A stretch of DNA of 10,443 bases from Treponema sp. (lineage in GTDB: Bacteria > Spirochaetota > Spirochaetia > Treponematales > Breznakiellaceae): contig JAIRLQ010000329.1 of assembly GCA_031259345.1 (NCBI GenBank), positions 1 through 10,443 of the forward strand, in the 5' to 3' direction. A model generated the notes under the pieces. It worked only from the letters and a program-made list of their open reading frames with translations. It was not told the DNA's origin and made no database searches. Below, in pieces: positions 1 through 6,323 of this stretch (within the stretch, counting starts at the first letter, position 1; each line of letters starts with the position of its first letter). Made by a program: the position numbers and the translations under genes.

Positions 1-180
1 AACACCATACACGGCAATGTCGATTACAGCGCCTACGAAGGCATGGAAATTACAGGCTTTCCGGAATATACAATTTCCCGGGGCGAAATAATCATAAACC
101 GCGGCATCCTAAAGGCGGAAGCGGGGCGGGGCAATTTTATACCCCGTAAATCTTACGGAGGCCTCCCCCATCTTTCCTGA
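1..180 (+). CDS. hyuA: Dihydropyrimidinase / D-hydantoinase family, C-terminal end only
   Basis: This is the 3' end of a gene that begins outside the window; 59 codons and a TGA stop are visible in frame 1. The peptide contains N-V-D-Y-S-x-Y-E-G-M-E-I-T-G, followed by S-R-G-E-I and a closing G-R-G-x-F. That is the C-terminal signature of cyclic amidohydrolases of the dihydropyrimidinase/hydantoinase group, where this segment follows the catalytic barrel. Family members are zinc enzymes that open cyclic amide rings such as dihydropyrimidines, hydantoins or related purine-breakdown intermediates. The metal ligands are not in view, so substrate cannot be judged. A xanthine dehydrogenase operon lies 111 nt downstream on the same strand, and E. 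coli also keeps hyuA near xdhABC. I therefore infer a role in purine/urate catabolism. Allantoinase or another amidohydrolase of the same superfamily is the main alternative. Confidence 0.8.
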   Translation, partial: NTIHGNVDYSAYEGMEITGFPEYTISRGEIIINRGILKAEAGRGNFIPRKSYGGLPHLS

Positions 181-203
181 ATTTGAAAACCGGCTTATAC
201 TTA

Positions 204-242
204 GAGCCTTTCCCGAAACCAACCATGTTTTGGGAAAGGTTC
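204..242 (+). terminator. 16-pair hairpin between hyuA and xdhA (terminator or operator)
   Basis: Bases 204-219 pair with 227-242 around a 7-nt loop (220-226). There are 14 Watson-Crick pairs and two G-U wobbles (215/231 and 206/240), and no bulges. The core CCTTTCCC/GGGAAAGG is perfect. The hairpin begins 23 nt after the hydantoinase stop. What follows is TTCCTTATAAT-like rather than a clean T run, so it would be a weak intrinsic terminator. Because the 3' arm ends just before a TATAAT box, it could instead be an operator covering the -35 region of an xdhA promoter. I cannot separate these from sequence. Confidence 0.45.
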
Positions 243-244
243 CT

Positions 245-285
245 TATAATAGCGGCAGGTGATTTTTTAATTTAAAGATAAGGGG
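245..285 (+). promoter_or_regulatory. Possible xdhA promoter -10 box and leader with SD
   Basis: A perfect TATAAT lies at 245-250 and the Shine-Dalgarno AAGGGG at 280-285 stands 6 nt before the xdhA ATG. Transcription from this box would give a leader of roughly 35 nt. No good -35 hexamer exists at 16-18 nt spacing; that interval (about 221-228) falls in the loop and arm of the upstream hairpin. If this is a promoter it is probably activator-dependent or controlled through the inverted repeat. The SD assignment is firm, the promoter is tentative. Confidence 0.35.
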
Positions 286-291
286 TACAAA

Positions 292-2586
292 ATGAGTGTC
301 GGAAAAAGTGTCTCCCGTGTTGACGCATACGAAAAAGTTACCGGAAGGGCAAAATACGCCGAAGATTTGACTTTGCCGTCCATGCTTACGGCAAAAGTTC
401 TCCGTTCAACCATTGCAAACGGAAAAGTAATAAAAATTGACATTTCCGAAGCTATAAAGCTGCCCGGAGTTGTCAAGATCGTTACCTGCTTTGATGTGCC
501 GGATATTGAGTTCCCGACAGCCGGACACCCCTGGTCTACCGATCCCGCTCACCAGGATCCGTCGGACAGAAAACTGCTTAATTCCAGGGTAAGGTTTTAC
601 GGCGATGATATTGGGGCGGTTATTGCGGAAGACGAAATTGCCGCATCCCGGGCGTTAAAAAAAATTAAAGTTGAGTACGAAGAATACCCTCCCCTGCTTA
701 CACCCGATGCGTCCATGAAGGCAGCCTCCGACGGCGCGGCGCCGATCCACGAGCAGTCGCCTGCCAATATTTTAAAACACAGCCTTGTAGAAGACGGCGA
801 TTTTAACGCCGCAATTAAGGAAACCGGCCTTATTAAATTTGAACAGATTTTTGAAACGCCTACCGTACAGCATTGCCACATTGAGAGTGTTGTTTCTTAC
901 GCCTACATGGAAAGCGAGCGCATCGTAGTTGTGTCTTCGACCCAGATTCCCCACATAGTCCGCCGCATTGTAGCCCAGGCGCTGGGACGCCCCTGGGGCG
1001 CTGTAAGAATAATTAAGCCGTATATTGGCGGAGGTTTTGGCAATAAACAAGATGCCCTTTACGAGCCCCTTAACGCGTTCCTTACTGTTTGTGTGGGGGG
1101 TAAGCCGGTCAAGATTATTTTAAGCCGGGAAGAAATTTTTTCCAGCACCAGAGTGCGCCACGCCGAAGAGATCCGCCTTGCCGCTTATGTCAGGCCCGAC
1201 GGACGGTTGGTGGCGCGATCATACACCTGCTATGCGAACCAGGGCGCTTACGGTTCCCATGGCCACAGCACCACAGCCAAAGGTACCAATGTATTCCGTC
1301 AGCTTTATCAGGACGAAAAAGCCCGCCGAACTGAGGCTTTTACCGTATATACCAATACCGCTACAGGCGGGGCGATGCGGGGCTATGGCACGCCCCAGGC
1401 GCTTTTTGCCGTAGAATCCCACATGGAAGATATGGCGCTTTCCCTCAACATGGACCCGATAGAATTTCGTTTTAAAAATCTTATGCCTGTGGGCTATACG
1501 GATCCTTTTACCAAAAATGTGTATCGCCAGGATTCATTTAGGGAATGTGTAGAAAAATGCAAAGCGTATATTCACTGGGACGAAAAACGCGCCCTTTACA
1601 AAAATCAAAGCGGCCCGGTCCGCAGAGGCGTGGGCATGGCGCTTTTTTGGTATAACACGGCGGTTTGGCCCATATCGGTAGAAGTTTCTTCCTGCAGGAT
1701 GGTTTTAAACCAGGACGGCAGTATTCAGCTTCAGCTTGGAGAAACTGAAATCGGCCAGGGGGCCGATACGGTTTTTGCCCAAATGGCATCTACAGCCCTG
1801 AGTATTCCCTTTGAGAAGGTTCATGTAATCAGCGTCCAGGATACGGATATTACCCCCTTCGGGCTTGGCGCCTATGGTTCCCGGCAAACCTATGTAGGCG
1901 GAATGTCCATTTCAAGAACCGCCGGAATACTAAAGGAAAAAATACTCAAAGCCGCTTCCGGCTTTTTACAGACGCAAATTGAAACACTGGATTTGATAAA
2001 TGGGAACATTGTTTTAAAAACCAACAACGAAATTCTCCTTTCCCTTGACGAACTCGCAACAGAAACCCTTTACAGTACCGAAGCATCGGAGCATATTACC
2101 GCGGAAGCTACAACTCAGGCAAAATCAAATGCGTTTAGTTTTGGCTGCACTTTTGCGGAAGTTGAAGTTGACATTCCCCTGGCAAAGATTAAGCTTCTTG
2201 ATATGGTTAATGCCCACGACGCGGGCAGCCTTATTAACCCTCAGCTTGCGGCAGGCCAGGTTCATGGAGGCATGAGCATGGCGATAGGTTTTGGTTTAAG
2301 CGAACAGATGCTTTACGATGAAAAAACAGGGCGCCTTTTAAATGGAAATCTCCTGGATTATAAACTCTGTACCATTATGGATCACCCCCACCTGGAAGCG
2401 CAGTTTGTAGAGCATTTTGAGCCTACCACCCCCTTCGGCACCAAGGCCCTGGGCGAACCGCCGACAGTCGCCGGCGCCCCGGCAATCAGAAATGCGGTTT
2501 TACATGCCACCGGGGTCGCCTTGAATAAAATTCCCATGACGCCGCAAAATATCTTCCCTGCTTTTAAAGCGGCAGGGCTTATTTAG
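292..2586 (+). CDS. xdhA: Xanthine dehydrogenase, molybdopterin-binding subunit XdhA
   Basis: Large catalytic subunit of a molybdenum hydroxylase that oxidises purines such as hypoxanthine or xanthine using water-derived oxygen. Electrons pass to XdhC and XdhB. At 764 aa it is close to E. coli XdhA (about 752 aa) and matches it from the N-terminal V-D-A-x-x-K-V-T-G-R-A-x-Y to the terminal A-G-L-I. Visible molybdopterin motifs are S-S-T-Q (Q218), G-G-G-F-G-N-K-Q (246-253), A-M-R-G-Y-G (R363), G-E-T-E-I-G-Q-G-A-D (483-492) and G-E-P-P, whose Glu722 is the expected catalytic base. The small a/b hammerhead domain occupies roughly residues 10-130 and the Moco domains the rest. The ATG start has AAGGGG 6 nt upstream. 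Gln253 stands where mammalian xanthine oxidoreductase has its substrate-binding Glu. The ligand set points to the purine-oxidising branch, but aldehyde or nicotinate-type substrates are not excluded. Confidence 0.95.
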   Translation: MSVGKSVSRVDAYEKVTGRAKYAEDLTLPSMLTAKVLRSTIANGKVIKIDISEAIKLPGVVKIVTCFDVPDIEFPTAGHPWSTDPAHQDPSDRKLLNSRVRFYGDDIGAVIAEDEIAASRALKKIKVEYEEYPPLLTPDASMKAASDGAAPIHEQSPANILKHSLVEDGDFNAAIKETGLIKFEQIFETPTVQHCHIESVVSYAYMESERIVVVSSTQIPHIVRRIVAQALGRPWGAVRIIKPYIGGGFGNKQDALYEPLNAFLTVCVGGKPVKIILSREEIFSSTRVRHAEEIRLAAYVRPDGRLVARSYTCYANQGAYGSHGHSTTAKGTNVFRQLYQDEKARRTEAFTVYTNTATGGAMRGYGTPQALFAVESHMEDMALSLNMDPIEFRFKNLMPVGYTDPFTKNVYRQDSFRECVEKCKAYIHWDEKRALYKNQSGPVRRGVGMALFWYNTAVWPISVEVSSCRMVLNQDGSIQLQLGETEIGQGADTVFAQMASTALSIPFEKVHVISVQDTDITPFGLGAYGSRQTYVGGMSISRTAGILKEKILKAASGFLQTQIETLDLINGNIVLKTNNEILLSLDELATETLYSTEASEHITAEATTQAKSNAFSFGCTFAEVEVDIPLAKIKLLDMVNAHDAGSLINPQLAAGQVHGGMSMAIGFGLSEQMLYDEKTGRLLNGNLLDYKLCTIMDHPHLEAQFVEHFEPTTPFGTKALGEPPTVAGAPAIRNAVLHATGVALNKIPMTPQNIFPAFKAAGLI

Positions 2587-2590
2587 GAGG
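2585..2590 (+). promoter_or_regulatory. xdhB ribosome binding site fused to xdhA stop codon
   Basis: The perfect SD AGGAGG uses the last two bases of the xdhA TAG stop and sits 5 nt before the xdhB ATG. A ribosome terminating on xdhA therefore covers the xdhB initiation site, favouring coupled synthesis of the subunits. An out-of-frame ATG at 2591 is too close to the SD to be used. Confidence 0.8.
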
Positions 2591-2595
2591 ATGTC

Positions 2596-3477
2596 ATGTA
2601 CGATATAGAAACAATATACGAAGCGGAAAACATCTCCCATGCGGTAAAATTGCTCGAAGAACATCCCGAAGCCCAAATTATAGCCGGCGGGAGCGATATG
2701 CTGATTGAAATACGGGAAGGCAAAAAAGCAGGCTGTACTCTGGTAAGCATACAAAAACTTGAAGAACTGCGCCCCATTTCAATTTGCGAAAACGGCGATC
2801 TCCGCATTGGCGCATTGGCAACTTTTTCTCAAATTGCCAAAGATCCGGTCATTCACAAATATCTTCCTGTTTTAGCCGAAGCGGCGGAACTTGTAGGCGG
2901 CCCGCAGCTTCGTAATATCGCTACCATAGGCGGGAATGTTTGCAACGGAGTTACTTCCGCCGACAGCGCGTCTACCCTGATGGCGTACGACGCGGTGATG
3001 GAATACCTGGGCCCCAAAGGAGTGCGCCTTGTTCCCATAGAGGAGCATTATGTTTCGGCCGGTAAAACTTCCCTTGCCCATGACGAAGTTCTTACCGCCA
3101 TTATTATTCCCCAAAAAAGCCATGAAGGCAGCTTTGGGCATTATATTAAATACTGCCCCCGCAATGCCATGGACATAGCCAACCTGGGCTGTTCCGTAAA
3201 TGTCCGTCTTTCCGGAGACAAAAAGACAATAGAAACCATGAGGGTAGCTTTTGGGGTTGCCGGGCCTGTGCCCATGCGTTCCAAATCCGCGGAAAAAGCC
3301 GCTTCCGGAAAGCCTTTATGTACCGCGGCAATAGAAAAAGCCGCCCAGGCGGTTATCGGGGACATTAACCCCCGGACAAGCTGGCGGGCTACCAAAGAAT
3401 TCCGCCTGCATCTTGCGCTTGAACTGGTAAAAAGAGCCGCTTTGGAAGCAATTAAAAAAGCAGGAGGCTCAATATGA
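2596..3477 (+). CDS. xdhB: Xanthine dehydrogenase, FAD-binding subunit XdhB
   Basis: Medium subunit that carries FAD and passes electrons from the iron-sulfur subunit to NAD+ or another acceptor. At 293 aa it matches the length of E. coli XdhB (about 292). The first FAD motif is A-G-G-S-D-M-L-I-E from residue 30, and the second is A-T-I-G-G-N (109-114), continuing with N-G-V-T-S-A-D-S-A. These are hallmarks of the FAD_binding_5 domain. The C-terminal CO dehydrogenase flavoprotein-like domain follows from about residue 180 and ends with S-W-R-A-T-K-E-F-R. It starts 9 nt after xdhA behind a perfect AGGAGG and overlaps xdhC by 4 nt. No damage is seen. It could serve another molybdenum hydroxylase in principle, but the operon fixes its partner. 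Confidence 0.95.
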   Translation: MYDIETIYEAENISHAVKLLEEHPEAQIIAGGSDMLIEIREGKKAGCTLVSIQKLEELRPISICENGDLRIGALATFSQIAKDPVIHKYLPVLAEAAELVGGPQLRNIATIGGNVCNGVTSADSASTLMAYDAVMEYLGPKGVRLVPIEEHYVSAGKTSLAHDEVLTAIIIPQKSHEGSFGHYIKYCPRNAMDIANLGCSVNVRLSGDKKTIETMRVAFGVAGPVPMRSKSAEKAASGKPLCTAAIEKAAQAVIGDINPRTSWRATKEFRLHLALELVKRAALEAIKKAGGSI

Positions 3478-3959
3478 GCATTCAATATAAAACAGTCAAA
3501 TGTAAAATCAACGGGAGAGACAGGGAATGTTCGGTAGACGTGCGGGCATCCCTTACGGATATGCTGCGCAATGACTATGGCCTTACCAGCGTAAAAAAAG
3601 GCTGCGAAGTTGGTGAATGCGGCGCATGTAATGTAATAATAAACGGGGAATGTTTTAATTCCTGTATATACCTTGCAATTTGGGCTGACGGAAAGGAAAT
3701 TACCACTACCGAAGGCCTTGTCGCGGAAAACGGCGAATTGTCGGAGATACAAAAAGCCTTTGTCGAAGAAGGCGCGGTTCAATGCGGCTTCTGTACCCCC
3801 GGCTTTTTACTTTCAGCCTCGGAAATTGTAAAAAGCGGCAAAAAATATACCGATGATGAACTCCGTAAAGCCCTTTCGGGCCATTTGTGCCGCTGTACGG
3901 GTTACGAAAACATTCTTAAAGCCGTGCGAAAACTGGCAGGTATTAAAGGGAGCCTCTAG
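3474..3959 (+). CDS. xdhC: Xanthine dehydrogenase, 2Fe-2S subunit XdhC
   Basis: Small electron-transfer subunit linking the molybdenum site of XdhA to the FAD of XdhB. At 161 aa it is the usual size for the family (E. coli XdhC about 159). The N-terminal plant-type ferredoxin cluster is bound by C44, C49, C52 and C64 (spacing C-x4-C-x2-C-x11-C). The C-terminal all-helical cluster is bound by C104, C107, C139 and C141 in Q-C-G-F-C-T-P-G and H-L-C-R-C-T-G-Y. All eight ligands are present, so both clusters should assemble. Its ATG overlaps the xdhB TGA by 4 nt, with AGGAGG at 3462-3467. The stop codon lies inside the operon terminator stem. Note that in E. coli nomenclature XdhC is this iron-sulfur subunit, not the molybdenum-insertion chaperone that carries the same name in other bacteria. 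Confidence 0.95.
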   Translation: MSIQYKTVKCKINGRDRECSVDVRASLTDMLRNDYGLTSVKKGCEVGECGACNVIINGECFNSCIYLAIWADGKEITTTEGLVAENGELSEIQKAFVEEGAVQCGFCTPGFLLSASEIVKSGKKYTDDELRKALSGHLCRCTGYENILKAVRKLAGIKGSL

Positions 3960-3985
3960 AAACTTCAGTTTTTGGAGGTTTTCTT
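3953..3985 (+). terminator. Rho-independent terminator of the xdhABC operon
   Basis: Bases 3953-3963 pair with 3968-3978, giving 11 continuous pairs (two of them G-U) closed by a 4-nt TTCA loop. A TTTTCTT tract follows immediately (3979-3985). The xdhC stop codon TAG (3957-3959) is inside the left arm. On the minus strand the same stem is not followed by a T run, so it should act only on xdh transcription. Confidence 0.85.
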
Positions 3986-3989
3986 ACCC

Positions 3990-4013
3990 TAAAGCTTAAG
4001 TCCAATAGCTTTT
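3990..4013. terminator. Weak inverted repeat between convergent operons
   Basis: TAAAGCT (3990-3996) and AGCTTTA (4007-4013) form a 7-bp perfect stem with a 10-nt loop in the 61-nt gap between the convergent xdhC and comF ends. It lies 8 nt beyond the comF stop on the minus strand and is the only hairpin available to terminate that operon. It is short, AT-rich and lacks a proper T tract on that strand, so it may be chance. Confidence 0.25.
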
Positions 4014-4020
4014 ACCGCTT

Positions 4021-4764
4021 TTAGTCGTAAAAAAGACAAATACCGTACACTTTTTCCGCGCCGGAGTCCTTAAGGGCTTTGGCGCAGGCATCCATGGTGG
4101 AGCCGGTGGTAATTACATCATCAAAAAGCACACAAATTTTAGGGATATTCCCTTTGGCAAAAACGCGCCCCCGCAGGTTTTCCTGGCGTCTTTTCCGGTT
4201 CAGTTTTTTTTGTGTTTCAGATTTGAGGCGTTTAAGGCATCGTAATACAGGCGGGGCTTCCCTGTTTTTTTTAAGGAGTACGGCAAGGCTTTCAACCTGA
4301 TCCCAGCCTGTTTTCCGGATTTTTCCCGGCCTTGGCGGAACCGGAACAAGTACCGGCTTTTCGCCCTCGTCCGCCTTAAGCAATACCAGAGCTTCAAGCA
4401 GCCTTTCTGAAAGAAAGCGGCCAAGGGGAATTGATTTTCCGAATTTAAAAGCTTTAAGCAGCTTTTTCCATTTGCCCGTGTAGGGGAATAAACTTATAAG
4501 CCTGTCGTATGACATCTGCGTCTTGCTTTCGTCTTTTGTTTCCAGGATTGCCCTGCACGAAAGGCAAAAACAGCTTTCTGAAATAAGGGGCTTCCCGCAT
4601 TTTTCGCAGCGGCTGGCTGTTTCAACGGCAAAGCCGTCCCGGCAGCTATGGCATAACCCGTAAAAAGAACTTTCACCCGAAATCAGCATGCTTCCGCAGA
4701 TTCTGCACCCTTCGGGAAAAAGAAATTCCAGAACAAGGCTTGCAAACAAAGAGATTGTCTTCAT
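4021..4764 (-). CDS. comF: ComF family protein (zinc-finger plus phosphoribosyltransferase-like)
   Basis: Cytoplasmic protein of the ComFC/GntX group. In naturally competent bacteria ComF helps handle incoming single-stranded DNA and interacts with helicases such as PriA, but it is also kept in many bacteria not known to take up DNA. The 247-aa protein begins with the usual hydrophobic L-F-P-E-G lead-in. A cysteine-rich zinc region follows (C20-x2-C23, C38-x2-C41, C53-x2-C56, and C65, C67, C70). The C-terminal phosphoribosyltransferase-like fold carries the PRPP-loop motif V-L-F-D-D-V-I-T-T-G-S-T (212-223), where D215-D216 are the characteristic acidic pair. It also has the family stretch G-W-D-Q-V then K-S-E-T-Q-K-K-L-N-R-x-x-R. 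No Shine-Dalgarno is visible, but an in-frame TAA six codons upstream leaves the ATG at 4764 as the only sensible start. It lies 40 nt behind a ComEC-like hydrolase gene. Confidence 0.9.
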   Translation of the reverse strand: MKTISLFASLVLEFLFPEGCRICGSMLISGESSFYGLCHSCRDGFAVETASRCEKCGKPLISESCFCLSCRAILETKDESKTQMSYDRLISLFPYTGKWKKLLKAFKFGKSIPLGRFLSERLLEALVLLKADEGEKPVLVPVPPRPGKIRKTGWDQVESLAVLLKKNREAPPVLRCLKRLKSETQKKLNRKRRQENLRGRVFAKGNIPKICVLFDDVITTGSTMDACAKALKDSGAEKVYGICLFYD

Positions 4765-4804
4765 AAACTGTATACGGTATTAGGACGCGGAATGCTTGGC
4801 TTTT

Positions 4805-5662
4805 CTATTGTATTGGAATAACTTGTTTTCTGTTGCTGGAAAATTTAAAACCCGAAGGACGCGAAAAAAATATTTCCGCTCCGGCTTCGGTACAGGCGTC
4901 CCGCACGGCTTTGCCGCACGTATCGGATGTTACAAGCGCGTATTCAGGGTTGATAAGCCGTATAAAATCACGCGACGAGGGGGCGTCTCTTCCATGGTGG
5001 GGTATTTTTAAAAGATCAATCTTTGGCCAAACAAGCGCCATCAGCTCCTTAAGGCGTTTTTCTTCCGCGTCACCTGTAAAAAGCATATTCACTTTTCCGT
5101 CTACCGCAAGAACCGAAAGGGAATAGTTGTTTGTTTTTTGATAAAACTTTTCGTTCGCCGGAAATACAAGAAAGCGCATTCCAGCCGCGGAAAACGAACG
5201 TTTTTTTAAAGGCTCAATAACCGGTATCCTTTTTTCTAAAGCAGAAGCCCTAAGCTCCGGAAGGTGCCGATTTTCTTTTGTGTAAAAGGGGATGACAATG
5301 ACATCTACCCTGTAATCTTCCAGCAAGGGAACGGCGGAGCCAATATGATCTTTATCCGGGTGGCTTATAACAAGCAAGGCAATTTTTTTTACTCCCATGG
5401 AATCAAGGCTTAGCTTTATGGAAGGGTAGTCGTCTTTTTCACCCGTATCAATTATTACAGCAGTCTCCTCCCGCCCAAGAATAATGCAATCCGCATCATT
5501 CCGGGTTGAAACAAAAACTATTTCGGCGGGAAGAGAAGCGGCGCCCAGGCCCTGAAAAAACCCCGGAACAATAAAGCTTATTACGGGGACAAGAATAAGT
5601 AAAACAAGGGCCAAAAGGGCCGCTTTAACTTTACTGATTGATTTCGTCGTTTTGATCCACAA
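4805..5662 (-). CDS. Membrane-anchored ComEC-like metallo-beta-lactamase-fold hydrolase
   Basis: This 285-aa protein resembles the free-standing C-terminal beta-lactamase domain of ComEC/Rec2 without the channel part. One hydrophobic segment (about 14-37) follows a lysine-rich N-terminus (K4, K7, K11, K13), so the positive-inside rule puts the catalytic domain outside the cytoplasmic membrane. Metal-site motifs are D72-T-G, H101-P-D-K-D-H106-I-G, T-G-D198 and P-H222-H-G, with the ComEC-type N178-N-Y-S-L strand between them. Family knowledge suggests a phosphodiesterase or nuclease activity, but the substrate is unknown. The start is TTG at 5662, the first start codon after an in-frame TAA (5666-5668). 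It lies 32 nt inside the upstream DUF4956 gene, and the nearest SD-like GGGG is about 15 nt away. Translation is thus probably coupled to its neighbour. A later start at TTG codon 17 would cut into the membrane anchor and is less likely. Confidence 0.8.
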   Translation of the reverse strand: MWIKTTKSISKVKAALLALVLLILVPVISFIVPGFFQGLGAASLPAEIVFVSTRNDADCIILGREETAVIIDTGEKDDYPSIKLSLDSMGVKKIALLVISHPDKDHIGSAVPLLEDYRVDVIVIPFYTKENRHLPELRASALEKRIPVIEPLKKRSFSAAGMRFLVFPANEKFYQKTNNYSLSVLAVDGKVNMLFTGDAEEKRLKELMALVWPKIDLLKIPHHGRDAPSSRDFIRLINPEYALVTSDTCGKAVRDACTEAGAEIFFSRPSGFKFSSNRKQVIPIQ

Positions 5663-6314
5663 GACTTACGGTTTTTACCCCTTCAAGTTTCATCATAATT
5701 GATGTGATATGATTTTCCTCTTTTTTCTCCGCGTTTTCAACATCCCGCCGTGAAAGCTCATAAATAAACTCGGTAGAATCTTCTGCGGCATTAACAACGC
5801 AAAGCCTTGCCTTTTTCCCAAAAACTTTTTCGACAGTCCCTTTAACCGTTTCTTCGGTATTTCCGCTGCCCCTTACAATAAGAAGTAAACGGTTATTGCT
5901 TTTAACGGCGCCAAATATCATCATAAATATAAAAATAAATCCGGAACCGATGGCGGCAATCAGATATTCCTGAACGCCGCAGCAAATACCCACCGCAATA
6001 CACCAGAAAATGTACGCCGAATCCCGGGGGTCTTTGATGGCGGTCCTGTAACGGATAATGGACAGGGCGCCGACCATGCCCAAAGAAAGGGCGATATTGT
6101 TGCCAATGACATTCATGACCAGGGTCGTTATCAGGGTAATTTTAACCAGTGTAACGTTGAAACTTACGCTGTAAACCGCGCCCGCATGGGAAAGCCTGTA
6201 CGAGACAAAAATTACAACGCTTAAAAGAACAGCGATGAGGAAATTTAGAAAAATGTCCTGAATTGACAGCGCTCCCAGGCTGGAACCCAAAAGCTCAAAA
6301 AGATACGCTTTCAT
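5631..6314 (-). CDS. DUF4956 family membrane protein
   Basis: Integral membrane protein of 227 aa with three or four hydrophobic segments (about 21-40, 54-78, 101-115 and 117-136) and a soluble C-terminal domain (about 140-222). The family signature between segments two and three is G-M-V-G-A-L-S-I-I-R-Y-R-T-A-I-K-D-P-R-D (79-98), rich in conserved arginines (R88, R90, R97). Its biochemical function is not established. The family is repeatedly found beside VTC-type polyphosphate polymerases, as here, so I infer that it helps anchor the polymerase, moves the polymer, or senses ions or phosphate. The C-terminal alternation of strands and helices looks ferredoxin/ACT-like and may be regulatory. 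The ATG start is preceded by AGGAG six nt upstream, overlapping the stop codon of the polymerase gene. Its own end overlaps the next gene by 32 nt. Confidence 0.85.
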   Translation of the reverse strand: MKAYLFELLGSSLGALSIQDIFLNFLIAVLLSVVIFVSYRLSHAGAVYSVSFNVTLVKITLITTLVMNVIGNNIALSLGMVGALSIIRYRTAIKDPRDSAYIFWCIAVGICCGVQEYLIAAIGSGFIFIFMMIFGAVKSNNRLLLIVRGSGNTEETVKGTVEKVFGKKARLCVVNAAEDSTEFIYELSRRDVENAEKKEENHITSIMMKLEGVKTVSLVDQNDEINQ

Positions 6315-6323
6315 ACAACTCTC

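Noticed and set aside
3141..3782. 213-codon open frame on the minus strand opposite xdhB and xdhC
   Set aside because: It lies wholly antisense to two genes with strong family matches, spans their junction, and its product shows no recognisable domain. It is a shadow frame.
3474..3959. Reading xdhC as a carbon monoxide dehydrogenase small subunit (CoxS)
   Set aside because: CoxS shares the same two cluster motifs, but the operon order, subunit sizes and the XdhA sequence point to the purine-oxidising branch; CoxL's S-selanyl-cysteine active-site motif is absent from the large subunit.
4805..5662. Calling this gene a full competence protein ComEC
   Set aside because: It has one membrane segment and lacks the competence channel and OB-like domains; only the beta-lactamase part is represented.
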